64,000 bases of DNA from Capnocytophaga felis (lineage in GTDB: Bacteria; Bacteroidota; Bacteroidia; Flavobacteriales; Flavobacteriaceae), in the NCBI RefSeq assembly GCF_009684755.1, contig NZ_BLBC01000008.1, positions 124,001-188,000 on the forward strand, read 5' to 3'. The notes below the pieces were generated by a model that ran no database searches, was not told the origin of the DNA, and was given only the letters and a program-made list of their open reading frames with translations. Below, in pieces: positions 1 to 7,983 of the stretch; the stretch's first letter is position 1, and every line of letters starts with the position of its first letter. Made by a program: the position numbers and the translations under genes.

Positions 1-12
1 TTTCATTGGATA

Positions 13-357
13 TTAATATTTTTGATTTGACATTTTTTCATTTTCTGTTGTGGATATGGGTTCAACTTTTCGTTTTTTGATTCCGAGCATTTTCTTTTCG
101 AACTCCAAAAAAAATCGGAATTGTCCTAAAAGTGTTCCCACAATTAATAGAATAATTTGATATATGGGCAATATGATAATTAGTCGTAAAATCCAAGCCA
201 AAACAGGATTTAAGTCGTTAAAATCCAAACCAATGTAATCACAAAAAGGACGTGAAACTTTGGCAGAGAGCGAACCTGTAATTGTAAAAGTAATCAAAAT
301 GAGCCAAACTTGTGTGTTTGAGGTAACATTCCAACGTTTTTTTAGTTTTTCGAACAT
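13..357 (-). CDS. Small membrane protein, DUF6787-like
   Basis: A 114-residue protein with two hydrophobic stretches (about residues 17-34 and 53-78) and a basic, polar C-terminal tail, so probably a two-pass inner-membrane protein with a cytoplasmic tail. The N-terminal pattern (KKRW, TITGSLSAKVSRP) matches from memory a small flavobacterial family, DUF6787, which some annotations mislabel as prolipoprotein diacylglyceryl transferase; it lacks that enzyme's length and motifs. It starts 22 bases after the nadK stop and is the third gene of the leftward CBS-nadK operon. Its function is unknown, and the link to NAD metabolism is only by position. Confidence 0.6.
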   Translation of the reverse strand: MFEKLKKRWNVTSNTQVWLILITFTITGSLSAKVSRPFCDYIGLDFNDLNPVLAWILRLIIILPIYQIILLIVGTLLGQFRFFLEFEKKMLGIKKRKVEPISTTENEKMSNQKY

Positions 358-379
358 ATTTTATACAATAAATATATAG

Positions 380-1270
380 TTAATTATTTTTATTTCGGTT
401 ATCTTCTCCCCATAAAAGTTTGTTTCTGAGAGTGTTGATGAAACTTTCTCCTTCTAATCGAATCATTTTAATGGAAAAATCAGCCTTGCGAATTGTTACA
501 GAAACTTTGTTGAGGAGCGTTTCAATGCGAGAGTCAAACGAAATCAAATACTTTTTTTCTCGTCCTGAAATAGTTAGCTTAATTTCCGTATCGTCAGGAA
601 TGACCAGCGGACGTGCATTCAGATTGTGCGGAGCGATGGGGGTAATCACAAAATTTTTTGCATTCGGGATGATTACGGGTCCTCCGCAGCTTAATGAGTA
701 ACCTGTTGAACCAGTGGGAGTTGATATAATCAAACCATCTGCCCAATACGAGGTCAGAAATTCCCCATTGAGTTCCGTATTGATGGTAATCATCGAGGCT
801 GTATTCTTTCGGGTTACGGTGATTTCGTTTAGAGCAAAGTTAATCTCACTTACGGGCTTTCCGTCGCTACTCACAATAGCTTCAATAACAGAACGTTCTG
901 TGATTTTATAGTTTTTTGTACGCAAAGCGGAAAATACATTCTCAATTTCATCTTTTTGAGCTGTTGCTAAAAATCCGAGTCGCCCAACATTGATTCCTAA
1001 AATGGGAATGTTCAGATTTCGAACGAAGGTAATCGCTCGCAAAATAGTTCCGTCGCCACCAATAGTCAGCATTACATCAAAAGAAGCGTCAAGGTCTGAA
1101 AAACAGGTAAATGACTTGCATTCGTTGCTCAGAATTGCTTCTCGTTTTAAATCTTCAAAAAGTTTTTGTTCCACATAAACAACGTCTGAAGGCTCAATGT
1201 GAGCGAACAAATCTTCAAATACTTTTTTGTAATTTTCAGAATACTGCTGTGCGTAAATTGCTATTTTCAT
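380..1270 (-). CDS. nadK: NAD kinase
   Basis: ATP/polyphosphate NAD kinase, which phosphorylates NAD+ to NADP+ in the cytoplasm. The 296 residues match the family length. The diagnostic GGDGT nucleotide motif is at residues 71-75, followed by LGINVGRLGFL (91-101), and the TPTGSTGYSLS loop of the NAD-binding C-terminal domain is at 184-194. The gene lies 28 bases after the CBS-domain gene and 22 bases before the small membrane protein, all leftward, which indicates one transcript. No frameshift or missing motif was seen. Confidence 0.97.
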   Translation of the reverse strand: MKIAIYAQQYSENYKKVFEDLFAHIEPSDVVYVEQKLFEDLKREAILSNECKSFTCFSDLDASFDVMLTIGGDGTILRAITFVRNLNIPILGINVGRLGFLATAQKDEIENVFSALRTKNYKITERSVIEAIVSSDGKPVSEINFALNEITVTRKNTASMITINTELNGEFLTSYWADGLIISTPTGSTGYSLSCGGPVIIPNAKNFVITPIAPHNLNARPLVIPDDTEIKLTISGREKKYLISFDSRIETLLNKVSVTIRKADFSIKMIRLEGESFINTLRNKLLWGEDNRNKNN

Positions 1271-1298
1271 TTTGGTGCTGTGCGTCAGTAGTTTTTAG

Positions 1299-1955
1299 TT
1301 ATATGTTCAAATATTTATCAAAATAATCCGATTTTTCTTTCAATTCTTGCAAGTAAAAATCATCTTCTTTTTCAACCAATATGGCATACTTGTAACGGCG
1401 AAACGTTTGCAGAATTTCCGTAAGTGAATTGGCAATGATTTTCAGCGTTATATGTACTTTCCCGTTGGAAGCATCGGAAATAAATATTCCCAAAATTTTA
1501 GCTTGGTTTGATTCTACAATTTGCGAAATTTCACTGAAAGAATATTCTTCCTGATTTTTTTCCAAAACGATAAAACTGCCAATTTCTCTCAAAAAAGGAG
1601 TTTCTGAAAATAAGTGAATAAAGTCAACTAATTGATAATAACCTAAATATTGATTTTCTTCATCCAAAACCGGAACGATATTGCTATCGTATTTTACAAA
1701 AATCTCCATTACTTCTTCCCAACGAGCATCTTTCTTGGCGAAAAATATATCCATATCGTACAGAAAATCAGTAAGTTTGTTGTTGTCTGAAGCAGAAAGC
1801 ACAACCTCACGAGGAAGCATCCCAATCATATTTCCCATATTAAATATGGGTAAATGCGACAAATGTTGAGATTTTAGCAATTCCACGGCTTCACAAACAG
1901 AATTCTCTGGCGTGATAACAGGCAGATTGGTTTTTAAGGAATTATGAATTGACAT
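1299..1955 (-). CDS. CBS-domain protein
   Basis: A 218-residue soluble protein with two CBS-type segments (about residues 5-60 and 70-130; hydrophobic anchors SHLPIFNMGNMIGMLPR and SNIVPVLDEENQYLGYY). A C-terminal half with alternating beta/alpha character (about 135-200) resembles an ACT-like regulatory fold. CBS pairs usually bind adenosyl ligands such as AMP, ATP or SAM. It is the first gene of a leftward operon with nadK, so sensing an adenine nucleotide next to NAD kinase is a reasonable inference that the sequence does not prove. A good TAnnTTTG promoter lies about 80 bases upstream. Confidence 0.8.
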   Translation of the reverse strand: MSIHNSLKTNLPVITPENSVCEAVELLKSQHLSHLPIFNMGNMIGMLPREVVLSASDNNKLTDFLYDMDIFFAKKDARWEEVMEIFVKYDSNIVPVLDEENQYLGYYQLVDFIHLFSETPFLREIGSFIVLEKNQEEYSFSEISQIVESNQAKILGIFISDASNGKVHITLKIIANSLTEILQTFRRYKYAILVEKEDDFYLQELKEKSDYFDKYLNI

Positions 1956-2032
1956 ATCGGATAATATTGATTTACAATTTGTTGATAATTAAATTAATGC
2001 GAGTTCTATCGCTTTTTTGCAACTCTTTGGCA

Positions 2033-2063
2033 CAAAGATAGCATATTTTACAAAGCAATTCAA
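2033..2063 (-). promoter_or_regulatory. Bacteroidota-type promoter for the CBS-nadK operon
   Basis: Read on the minus strand, a -7 box TATCTTTG (2033-2040) follows a TTG -33 element (2061-2063) after a 20-base spacer. This fits the Bacteroidota/Flavobacterium pattern TTG-N17-23-TAnnTTTG and lies about 80 bases upstream of the CBS gene. Confidence 0.6.
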
Positions 2064-2093
2064 TTTAAGAAGAATGGAATCCAACCTTTTTAA

Positions 2094-3020
2094 TTATTCC
2101 TTTATGAAATTTACGATTTCTTCCACTAATTTTGCATTAATAGGTAAATCAGGATTTGCGTAAGATTGCATATTTTCAACGCTGTTGGTTACCGTTTTCA
2201 GCACGTGATTCATTTCTTCAATGATGCAGAATTTAGCGTTGGGTGATGCTTCTTTTAGTATTTCTTCCTCGGAAACAGGTACTTGCAAGTCAGAAGTTCC
2301 GTTTACTATGAGTACGGGCATTTTAAGCTTTTGAAGCTCAGTTTTTGGGTCGTACTTCAGCCACGAAATCATATATGGCTGAACGCTTTTTCTGAAAACA
2401 GCTTGTAACATAGGGTTTTGCACCTCCACAACATTTCCTTTTTTGAGTTCGGAAAGAATTTCTTGACTTTGCTTGAGCAGCAATGGAGCGTTTGTTTCCA
2501 TTTGATGTTCAATAACTTTGTCGATTGAGCTTCCGGCTCCGGCGATGGAAATAAATTTATTAACATTTGCCTTTTGCGAAGCCACCATCCCAACAAGCGA
2601 GCCTTCGGAATGCCCGGCAATGGTCACGGATTTGTATTTTTTCTTCTTCAGGAAAAATTCGGCAACCAAAACGGCATCTTCAATAAAGTCATTGAAAGAC
2701 AGTTCCTCTTCCTTGAGGTTATTTTGCTTCATTAGCCCGAAAATACGCTTGTCATAACTGAAAACAGAAATCTCATTTTTAGCCAATTCCTGAGCCAAGA
2801 ACTTAAGTGAGTTGTTTTTCATAAGTGGTTGATTTCCGTCGCGGTCAGTAGGTCCCGAACCGGCAATTAAAATAACCAAATCTGTTGGCTGAGATGTGTT
2901 GGGGGTGTATAAAGTTCCGCTTAAAAGTGAATTAATCTCAACATTTTCTGAAATAAAAGAAGTCTGTTGTGCAAAAACCTGCATCGAAAATAAAATAAAT
3001 AGTAAAAAGGTTCTTTTCAT
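2094..3020 (-). CDS. Exported alpha/beta hydrolase
   Basis: A 308-residue serine hydrolase of the alpha/beta fold. Residues 1-18 form a signal peptide ending at VFAQ, so it acts in the periplasm or outside. The oxyanion-hole segment IAGSGPTDRDGN lies at residues 52-63, the nucleophile elbow GHSEGS puts the catalytic Ser at 138, Asp244 sits in NGTSDLQVP and His272 in EEMNHV, giving an intact triad. The family includes esterases and acyl-peptide-hydrolase-like enzymes; the substrate cannot be told from sequence. It is monocistronic as far as seen. A possible -7 box TATTTTTG (minus strand, 3045-3052) lies just upstream. Confidence 0.85.
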   Translation of the reverse strand: MKRTFLLFILFSMQVFAQQTSFISENVEINSLLSGTLYTPNTSQPTDLVILIAGSGPTDRDGNQPLMKNNSLKFLAQELAKNEISVFSYDKRIFGLMKQNNLKEEELSFNDFIEDAVLVAEFFLKKKKYKSVTIAGHSEGSLVGMVASQKANVNKFISIAGAGSSIDKVIEHQMETNAPLLLKQSQEILSELKKGNVVEVQNPMLQAVFRKSVQPYMISWLKYDPKTELQKLKMPVLIVNGTSDLQVPVSEEEILKEASPNAKFCIIEEMNHVLKTVTNSVENMQSYANPDLPINAKLVEEIVNFIKE

Positions 3021-3148
3021 AATCTAAAAGATATAATTTGCTAACAAAAATATACTTTATTTTTGAAATAAGGAAAATAAAATTTACAAATGAGATAAAA
3101 TTCAATGATAAAAACAGAATTTATTGTTTTGATGTTTCCGCTATGGGC

Positions 3149-3178
3149 TTGTGATACCAAAAAGATTTCGTACTTTTG
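3149..3178 (+). promoter_or_regulatory. nadE promoter
   Basis: TTG at 3149-3151 and TACTTTTG at 3171-3178 are separated by 19 bases, a full match to the Bacteroidota -33/-7 pattern. The box lies 38 bases before the nadE start codon. Confidence 0.7.
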
Positions 3179-3216
3179 ACCTTTCCGAAAGGGAATTTTT
3201 ACCTTAATAGATAATA

Positions 3217-3999
3217 ATGAACGCAGAAAAAGTATCAAAACACATTGTACAATGGTTACAGAACTATGTTGAAAGCTCCCGAGTGAAAGGACTCGTTATC
3301 GGGATTTCAGGAGGAGTGGATTCGGCGGTAGTTTCCACACTTTGTGCCAAAACGGGCTTGCCCACGCTTTGTCTTGAGCTTCCCATACATCAAGCAGAAA
3401 GCCACGTGTCGAGAGCTAAGGAACATATCGATTTTTTAAAGAAAAACTACACCAATGTTTCCAGCCTTGAGGTAGATTTAACTCCCGTTTTTGACCAATT
3501 TGTGAGTCAAATTCCGGAAACAGATAAGCCCACGTATGAAATGGCTTTGGCAAACACCCGAGCAAGATTGCGAATGACAACTCTTTATTATTTCGCTGGT
3601 TTAGAAGGATATATCGTAGTGGGAACAGGTAATAAGATAGAAGATTTCGGGGTCGGATTTTTTACTAAATATGGCGATGGAGGCGTAGATGTCAGCCCAA
3701 TTGCCGATTTAATGAAAAGCGAAGTATATCTTTTAGGAAAACATTTGAAAATTCCTGAATCTATCCTGAACGCAAAACCTTCGGACGGGCTTTTTGGTGA
3801 TGACCGAAGCGATGAAGACCAGCTAAAAGCCTCGTATGACGAACTGGAATGGGCTATGTTGCAAGATGAGAAGGGAAAACAAGCCGATGACTTCTCGGGG
3901 CGTGAAAAGGAAGTGTTTCAAATTTATAAACGCTTGAATAAAATCAATCAACACAAAATGAATCCTATTCCGATTTGTAAAATAGAGGATAAAAATTAG
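3217..3999 (+). CDS. nadE: NH3-dependent NAD+ synthetase
   Basis: Final step of NAD biosynthesis: deamido-NAD + ATP + ammonia to NAD+. The protein has 260 residues with the PP-loop ATP pyrophosphatase motif SGGVDS at 31-36 and the conserved GTGNKIEDFGVGFFTKYGDG segment in the middle. There is no N-terminal glutaminase (nitrilase) domain, so it is the ammonia-using form. It is transcribed away from the alpha/beta hydrolase from its own clear promoter. With nadK at 380-1270 the window holds two NAD(P) genes on opposite strands. Confidence 0.96.
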   Translation: MNAEKVSKHIVQWLQNYVESSRVKGLVIGISGGVDSAVVSTLCAKTGLPTLCLELPIHQAESHVSRAKEHIDFLKKNYTNVSSLEVDLTPVFDQFVSQIPETDKPTYEMALANTRARLRMTTLYYFAGLEGYIVVGTGNKIEDFGVGFFTKYGDGGVDVSPIADLMKSEVYLLGKHLKIPESILNAKPSDGLFGDDRSDEDQLKASYDELEWAMLQDEKGKQADDFSGREKEVFQIYKRLNKINQHKMNPIPICKIEDKN

Positions 4000-4064
4000 T
4001 TTCTTTTTAATTATTTCAAATTTGTATATTTTTTCAACCATTAATCTCTTAATAAAAGAATATT

Positions 4065-5336
4065 ATGAACATATTAATTTTAGGTTCGGGCGGACGTGAA
4101 CACGCTTTTGCTTTGAAAATCAGCCAAAGTAACCAATGTGAAAAACTATATGTAGCCCCCGGAAATGGCGGAACGCATCAGGTAGCAACCAATATAAACA
4201 TAAATCCCACTGATTTTCAAGCAGTGAAACAAATAGTGTTGGATAAGCATATCGAAATGGTTGTAGTAGGTCCTGAAGCCCCTCTGGTACAAGGAGTTTA
4301 CGATTTTTTCAAGGCAGATACACAATTGCAACACGTTCAAGTGGTGGGGCCATCACGCGAAGGTGCCAAATTGGAAGGAAGTAAGGAATTCGCCAAACAA
4401 TTTATGCAACGCCACAATATCCCAACGGCTAAGTACGAAAGTTTTACCAAAGAAACCGTAGAACAAGGATGCAAATTTTTGGAATCAATGCAACCTCCTT
4501 ATGTTTTAAAAGCCGACGGATTGGCAGCGGGCAAGGGAGTTTTGATTATTAATGATTTGAACGAAGCCAAAACCGAACTTAAAAATATGTTACTCAACGA
4601 GAAGTTCGGGAATGCAAGCCAAAAGGTTGTTATTGAGGAGTTCTTAGATGGAATAGAACTAAGTTGTTTTGTGCTTACCGATGGCAAAAATTACAAATTA
4701 CTACCTACAGCCAAAGATTATAAACGTATCGGTGAGAATGACCAAGGCTTAAACACGGGCGGAATGGGAGCAGTGTCCCCGGTGCCTTTCGCTGATGCGG
4801 ATTTTATGGAAAAAATAGAAACTCGTATCGTAAAACCAACCATTTTAGGGCTTCAAAAGGATAATATTGATTACAAAGGATTTGTTTTCATCGGGCTTAT
4901 TAAAGTTAAAGGCGAACCTTACGTGATTGAATATAACGTGCGTATGGGTGACCCTGAAACGGAGGTAGTTCTGCCTCGCATTGAAAGCGATTTAATCCCT
5001 ATTTTTAAAACATTAGATACACAAACCCTGGATTCGGTTTCTCTTGCCATCACACCGCAAAGTGCAACCACCGTGATGATGGTTTCGGGAGGTTATCCGG
5101 AAGATTACGAGAAAGGAAAACGAATTTCCGGAATAGAAAATGTATCAGGAAGCATCGTTTTTCACGCAGGAACAACCTTAAAAGATGACGAGTTGCAAAC
5201 CTCGGGCGGACGAGTGCTTGCCGTTACTTCTTTCGGGGAGGATTTTAAGCAAGCCTTGCAGAAATCATACGAGAATATCGGAAAAATTCACTTCGATAAG
5301 ATGTATTTCCGAAAAGATATCGGGTTTGATTTATAG
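4065..5336 (+). CDS. purD: Phosphoribosylamine-glycine ligase (GARS)
   Basis: Second step of de novo purine synthesis: phosphoribosylamine + glycine + ATP to GAR. At 423 residues it has the normal length. The N-terminal nucleotide-fold motif ILGSGGREHA is at residues 4-13, the ATP-grasp segment KADGLAAGKGV near 149-159, and the metal/ATP-binding RMGDPETE near 292-299. It is the monofunctional bacterial form, not fused to purM or purN. It starts 65 bases after nadE and may be cotranscribed. A strong hairpin about 100 bases after the stop closes the unit. Confidence 0.97.
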   Translation: MNILILGSGGREHAFALKISQSNQCEKLYVAPGNGGTHQVATNININPTDFQAVKQIVLDKHIEMVVVGPEAPLVQGVYDFFKADTQLQHVQVVGPSREGAKLEGSKEFAKQFMQRHNIPTAKYESFTKETVEQGCKFLESMQPPYVLKADGLAAGKGVLIINDLNEAKTELKNMLLNEKFGNASQKVVIEEFLDGIELSCFVLTDGKNYKLLPTAKDYKRIGENDQGLNTGGMGAVSPVPFADADFMEKIETRIVKPTILGLQKDNIDYKGFVFIGLIKVKGEPYVIEYNVRMGDPETEVVLPRIESDLIPIFKTLDTQTLDSVSLAITPQSATTVMMVSGGYPEDYEKGKRISGIENVSGSIVFHAGTTLKDDELQTSGGRVLAVTSFGEDFKQALQKSYENIGKIHFDKMYFRKDIGFDL

Positions 5337-5435
5337 AAAAATCGATATAAAACACGGAAAAAGGGATTTATTTCCAAGTGTTTACGCTATAATAGTTGCT
5401 AATTGGTACTTTTAGCGATTCACAGAAATAGAATA

Positions 5436-5482
5436 AAAAAATGTATCGGGAAAGATTGTTATTGCTTCTCGATACATTTTTT
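5436..5482. terminator. Bidirectional terminator between purD and thyA
   Basis: A perfect 13-bp inverted repeat, AAAAAATGTATCG (5436-5448) and its complement (5470-5482), extendable by four pairs including one G-U. A-tracts on one side and T-tracts on the other suit termination in both directions. It lies between the convergent purD and thyA genes. Confidence 0.8.
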
Positions 5483-5569
5483 CTTTTATTGTGTTGCAGA
5501 AAAATTCTTACGATTAATATATGTTTTAAGAATTCAAATAATCTGCTTTTGGCTGAAATTAACTCGCTT

Positions 5570-6394
5570 TTAGATAGAAACTTCTCCTTTAATGGCAGGA
5601 TAAGGGTCGTAACCTTCCAAAGTAAAGTCTTCATATTTGAAAGAAAATAAGTCGGTCACCTCTGGGTTTAGTTTCATTAAGGGAAGAGGACGTGGCTCGC
5701 GGCTTAGTTGTAAATTCACCTGCTCAAGATGATTGTTATAAATGTGAACATCACCGAATGTATGCACAAAATCTCCCGCTTGAAGTCCGCAAACTTGAGC
5801 AAGCATCATTGTTAATAGGGCATAGGAAGCAATATTGAAAGGTACGCCCAAGAAAACATCGGCACTGCGTTGATAAAGCTGACACGATAACTTTCCGTCA
5901 GCCACATAGAACTGAAAAAAGGCGTGACAAGGAGGCAAAGCTGCTTTTCCGTTGGCTACATTTTCAGAGAATGACTTTGAAGTATCCGGCAACACTGAAG
6001 GATTCCAAGCTGAAACTAACATACGGCGACTGTCCGGATTTTTTTGTAATGTTTCGATAATTTCCTTAATCTGGTCGATGCCTTCACTGTTCCAATTTCG
6101 CCATTGATGCCCATAAATAGGACCTAAATCACCATTTTCATTCGCCCACTCATTCCAAATACGAACGCCGTTATCGGTCAGATACTTAATATTGGTATCA
6201 CCTTTTAAAAACCAAAGCAGCTCGTGAATAATGGACTTTAAATGTAGTTTTTTGGTGGTAACAACGGGAAATCCTTGACTTAAATCGAACCGCATTTGAT
6301 ACCCGAATACACTTATGGTGCCTGTTCCGGTGCGGTCTTCTTTCTTATGTCCGTTTTCTAAAATATGTTGTAATAAATTGTGGTATTGTTGCAT
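5570..6394 (-). CDS. thyA: Thymidylate synthase
   Basis: Converts dUMP to dTMP using methylene-tetrahydrofolate. The 274 residues match the classical ThyA length. Visible signatures are the phosphate-binding DRTGTGT (20-26), [12 protein letters not shown] (57-68), the active-site segment [12 protein letters not shown] with catalytic Cys156, [20 protein letters not shown], and [11 protein letters not shown]. No flavin-dependent ThyX features are present and no dihydrofolate reductase gene sits next to it. It converges on purD across a shared terminator. Confidence 0.97.
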   Translation of the reverse strand: MQQYHNLLQHILENGHKKEDRTGTGTISVFGYQMRFDLSQGFPVVTTKKLHLKSIIHELLWFLKGDTNIKYLTDNGVRIWNEWANENGDLGPIYGHQWRNWNSEGIDQIKEIIETLQKNPDSRRMLVSAWNPSVLPDTSKSFSENVANGKAALPPCHAFFQFYVADGKLSCQLYQRSADVFLGVPFNIASYALLTMMLAQVCGLQAGDFVHTFGDVHIYNNHLEQVNLQLSREPRPLPLMKLNPEVTDLFSFKYEDFTLEGYDPYPAIKGEVSI

Positions 6395-6427
6395 TTTATT
6401 CGTTTTGAAAAAGAAAAATTATGACCG

Positions 6428-6435
6428 CAAAGATA
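6428..6435 (-). promoter_or_regulatory. -7 box for thyA
   Basis: Minus-strand TATCTTTG lies 34 bases upstream of the thyA start. No convincing TTG at -33 was found because the neighbouring gene's terminator hairpin occupies that place. The -7 box alone is a strong match. Confidence 0.5.
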
Positions 6436-6438
6436 CAA

Positions 6439-6465
6439 AAAACCACTTCGTAATGAAGTGGTTTT
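6439..6465 (-). terminator. Terminator of the 6478-7425 lipoprotein gene
   Basis: A perfect 11-bp stem, AAAACCACTTC (6439-6449) with its complement (6455-6465), around a 5-base loop. It lies 13 bases after the lipoprotein stop codon and just upstream of the thyA -7 box. Confidence 0.8.
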
Positions 6466-6477
6466 ATCAAAATTGTA

Positions 6478-7425
6478 TTAGTAAGTAATTTCTGTTGTTT
6501 TTGTCTTGGAGTTTGTTTCACGGCTACTCTTGTAAACCTCCTCTATTCTTGTCGGATAGTCCTTATCGTTGTACTGATAGGTATAAGTGGTAGTTTCTGT
6601 TTCATTATGCTGAGAGTTTTGTTTATCTGTGTAGGTTCTTTTTTTAGATAATAAGTTGTTTTTCATAAACTTTTCATTAATAAAATAGTCCGGATGTACT
6701 ACAAAAGTTATCGGACGAAGTCTATAATTGTTTTTATTGTCATATTGATACTCCTCAACTATTGTACTATCATCACTTTCTTCCACAGATTTCACAACTC
6801 GCTTTTCTGCATCAAGTGTATAGGTTGTCGTGTTAGTTTGTGGTATTTCTTTATCACCCGAAATGTAAGATGATGCCTCAACTTTTTTAATTTCGGTGGC
6901 AGAAGGGTATGTAAAAGTAATTTTTTGGGGAAGTTTAAGACCGCTATCACTTCTTGTATTCTGTATTTCAACTAATTTATCACCTGAATATTTGTAAAGA
7001 GTAGTATTAACAATCTTAGCATTATCTGTTTGTTGCTCTTGCACTTCTTCAATTAATTTTCCATTTGCATATTTAAGAGTACTCGTTTCTTTTTCTTTCT
7101 TTTTAAGCAAATCTATCGTTGTTGAAGTTTTAGGTAGATTATTTTCATACGTAGTAGTAAACTTTGAAGATGCTATCTGTACTTTATTTTCAAATAAATT
7201 AAAAGTAGCACTAAGAACTTTGTTATTTACTATTTCGTAATTTTCCTCCTGAACGTATGGTATCTCACTCTCTACTCCATTCTCACGGTTGATGCGAGTG
7301 TAATGCTCCACAACCTTTTTAGGAAGTACTACTGTTTCCTCAATAGGTTGCCCTCCATCGGTATTGTCTTTGCTACAACTTACAATTAAAGACAATGCAA
7401 ATAAAGATAGAATACATCTTTTCAT
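6478..7425 (-). CDS. Lipoprotein of unknown function, Thr/Glu/Lys-rich repeats
   Basis: A 315-residue protein with a signal peptide and lipobox LIVSC (Cys17), followed by SKDN, which partly resembles the surface lipoprotein export signal known from Capnocytophaga. The rest is rich in Thr, Lys and Glu with repeating short beta-like segments of the type TTTYxxxNNL, YANGKLIEE, YSGDKLVEI and YQYDNKNN, reminiscent of YD/RHS-type beta-strand repeats. It has no catalytic motif and no adjacent cotranscribed gene; its own promoter-like sequence and terminator flank it. I do not recognise a function. Confidence 0.65.
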   Translation of the reverse strand: MKRCILSLFALSLIVSCSKDNTDGGQPIEETVVLPKKVVEHYTRINRENGVESEIPYVQEENYEIVNNKVLSATFNLFENKVQIASSKFTTTYENNLPKTSTTIDLLKKKEKETSTLKYANGKLIEEVQEQQTDNAKIVNTTLYKYSGDKLVEIQNTRSDSGLKLPQKITFTYPSATEIKKVEASSYISGDKEIPQTNTTTYTLDAEKRVVKSVEESDDSTIVEEYQYDNKNNYRLRPITFVVHPDYFINEKFMKNNLLSKKRTYTDKQNSQHNETETTTYTYQYNDKDYPTRIEEVYKSSRETNSKTKTTEITY

Positions 7426-7453
7426 TATGTGTATGATTTTAAAATTAACAGGG

Positions 7454-7487
7454 CAAAGGTAAGAGAAATATTCTTACTTATAGTCAA
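7454..7487 (-). promoter_or_regulatory. Promoter of the 6478-7425 lipoprotein gene
   Basis: Minus-strand TACCTTTG (7454-7461) with TTG at 7485-7487, spacer 23 bases, at the long end of the allowed range. The -7 box lies 29 bases upstream of the start codon. Confidence 0.45.
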
Positions 7488-7605
7488 CTAAATGTTAAAT
7501 AAATTTGCTTTTTGCTATTGGAGAGAAGCAGGCAGATAGTCTTATTTATATTGCTATTTTCTGATTTTTATTAGCTATGAACCTGAAACATATTTTAATT
7601 AAGAG

Positions 7606-7880
7606 AAAAGCAGGTTGTAATTATCTAAAAGGTAGTTTTTACCCGCTTTAAGATGATTTTAATTAAGAAAAAGATAGTAAAAACCCGCTTCGAGGTACTT
7701 TTTAGTATCTAAAAGCAGGTTATAATTATCTAAAAGGTAGTTTTTACCAGCTTTGAGGTGGTTTTAATTAAGAAAAAGATAGTAAAAACCTGCTTTGAAG
7801 TGTTTTTTAGTGTCTAAAAGCGGGTTATAGTTATCTAAAAGATAGTTTTTATCAGCTTTTGAGGCGGTTTTAACTACTTA
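7606..7880. repeat. 105-bp tandem repeat, about 2.6 copies, built of ~21-nt subunits
   Basis: Copies begin at 7606, 7711 and 7816, an exact 105-base period; the third is partial, and a degenerate stub (TTTTAATTAAG) precedes the first. Each copy splits into five related subunits of 18-23 bases carrying words such as AAAAGCAGGTT, GGTAGTTTTTACC and AGTAAAAACC(C/T)GCTT, some in inverted orientation. No open frame or start codon makes coding likely. The array fills the 558-base gap between the lysS terminator and the lipoprotein gene. Confidence 0.85.
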
Positions 7881-7916
7881 ATACTTAATATAATATCAAA
7901 TAAACTGCTAAAAATA

Positions 7917-7940
7917 AAGGGCGAAATATCTTTCGCCCTT
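7917..7940 (-). terminator. lysS terminator
   Basis: A perfect 10-bp stem AAGGGCGAAA/TTTCGCCCTT with a four-base loop, followed on the minus strand by a T-rich run. It lies 44 bases after the lysS stop codon. Confidence 0.8.
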
Positions 7941-7983
7941 ACATTGATATTTTTTATGGGGGCGTATGCAATACGACCCTACA

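Noticed and set aside
5441-5650. 69-codon plus-strand frame starting in the purD/thyA gap
   Set aside because: It starts inside a perfect terminator stem and runs into the thyA 3' end antisense; no ribosome site or family signal.
7606-7880. Regular repeat that could suggest a CRISPR array
   Set aside because: The 105-bp units are contiguous and internally degenerate, without constant short repeats split by unique spacers, and no cas gene is in the window.
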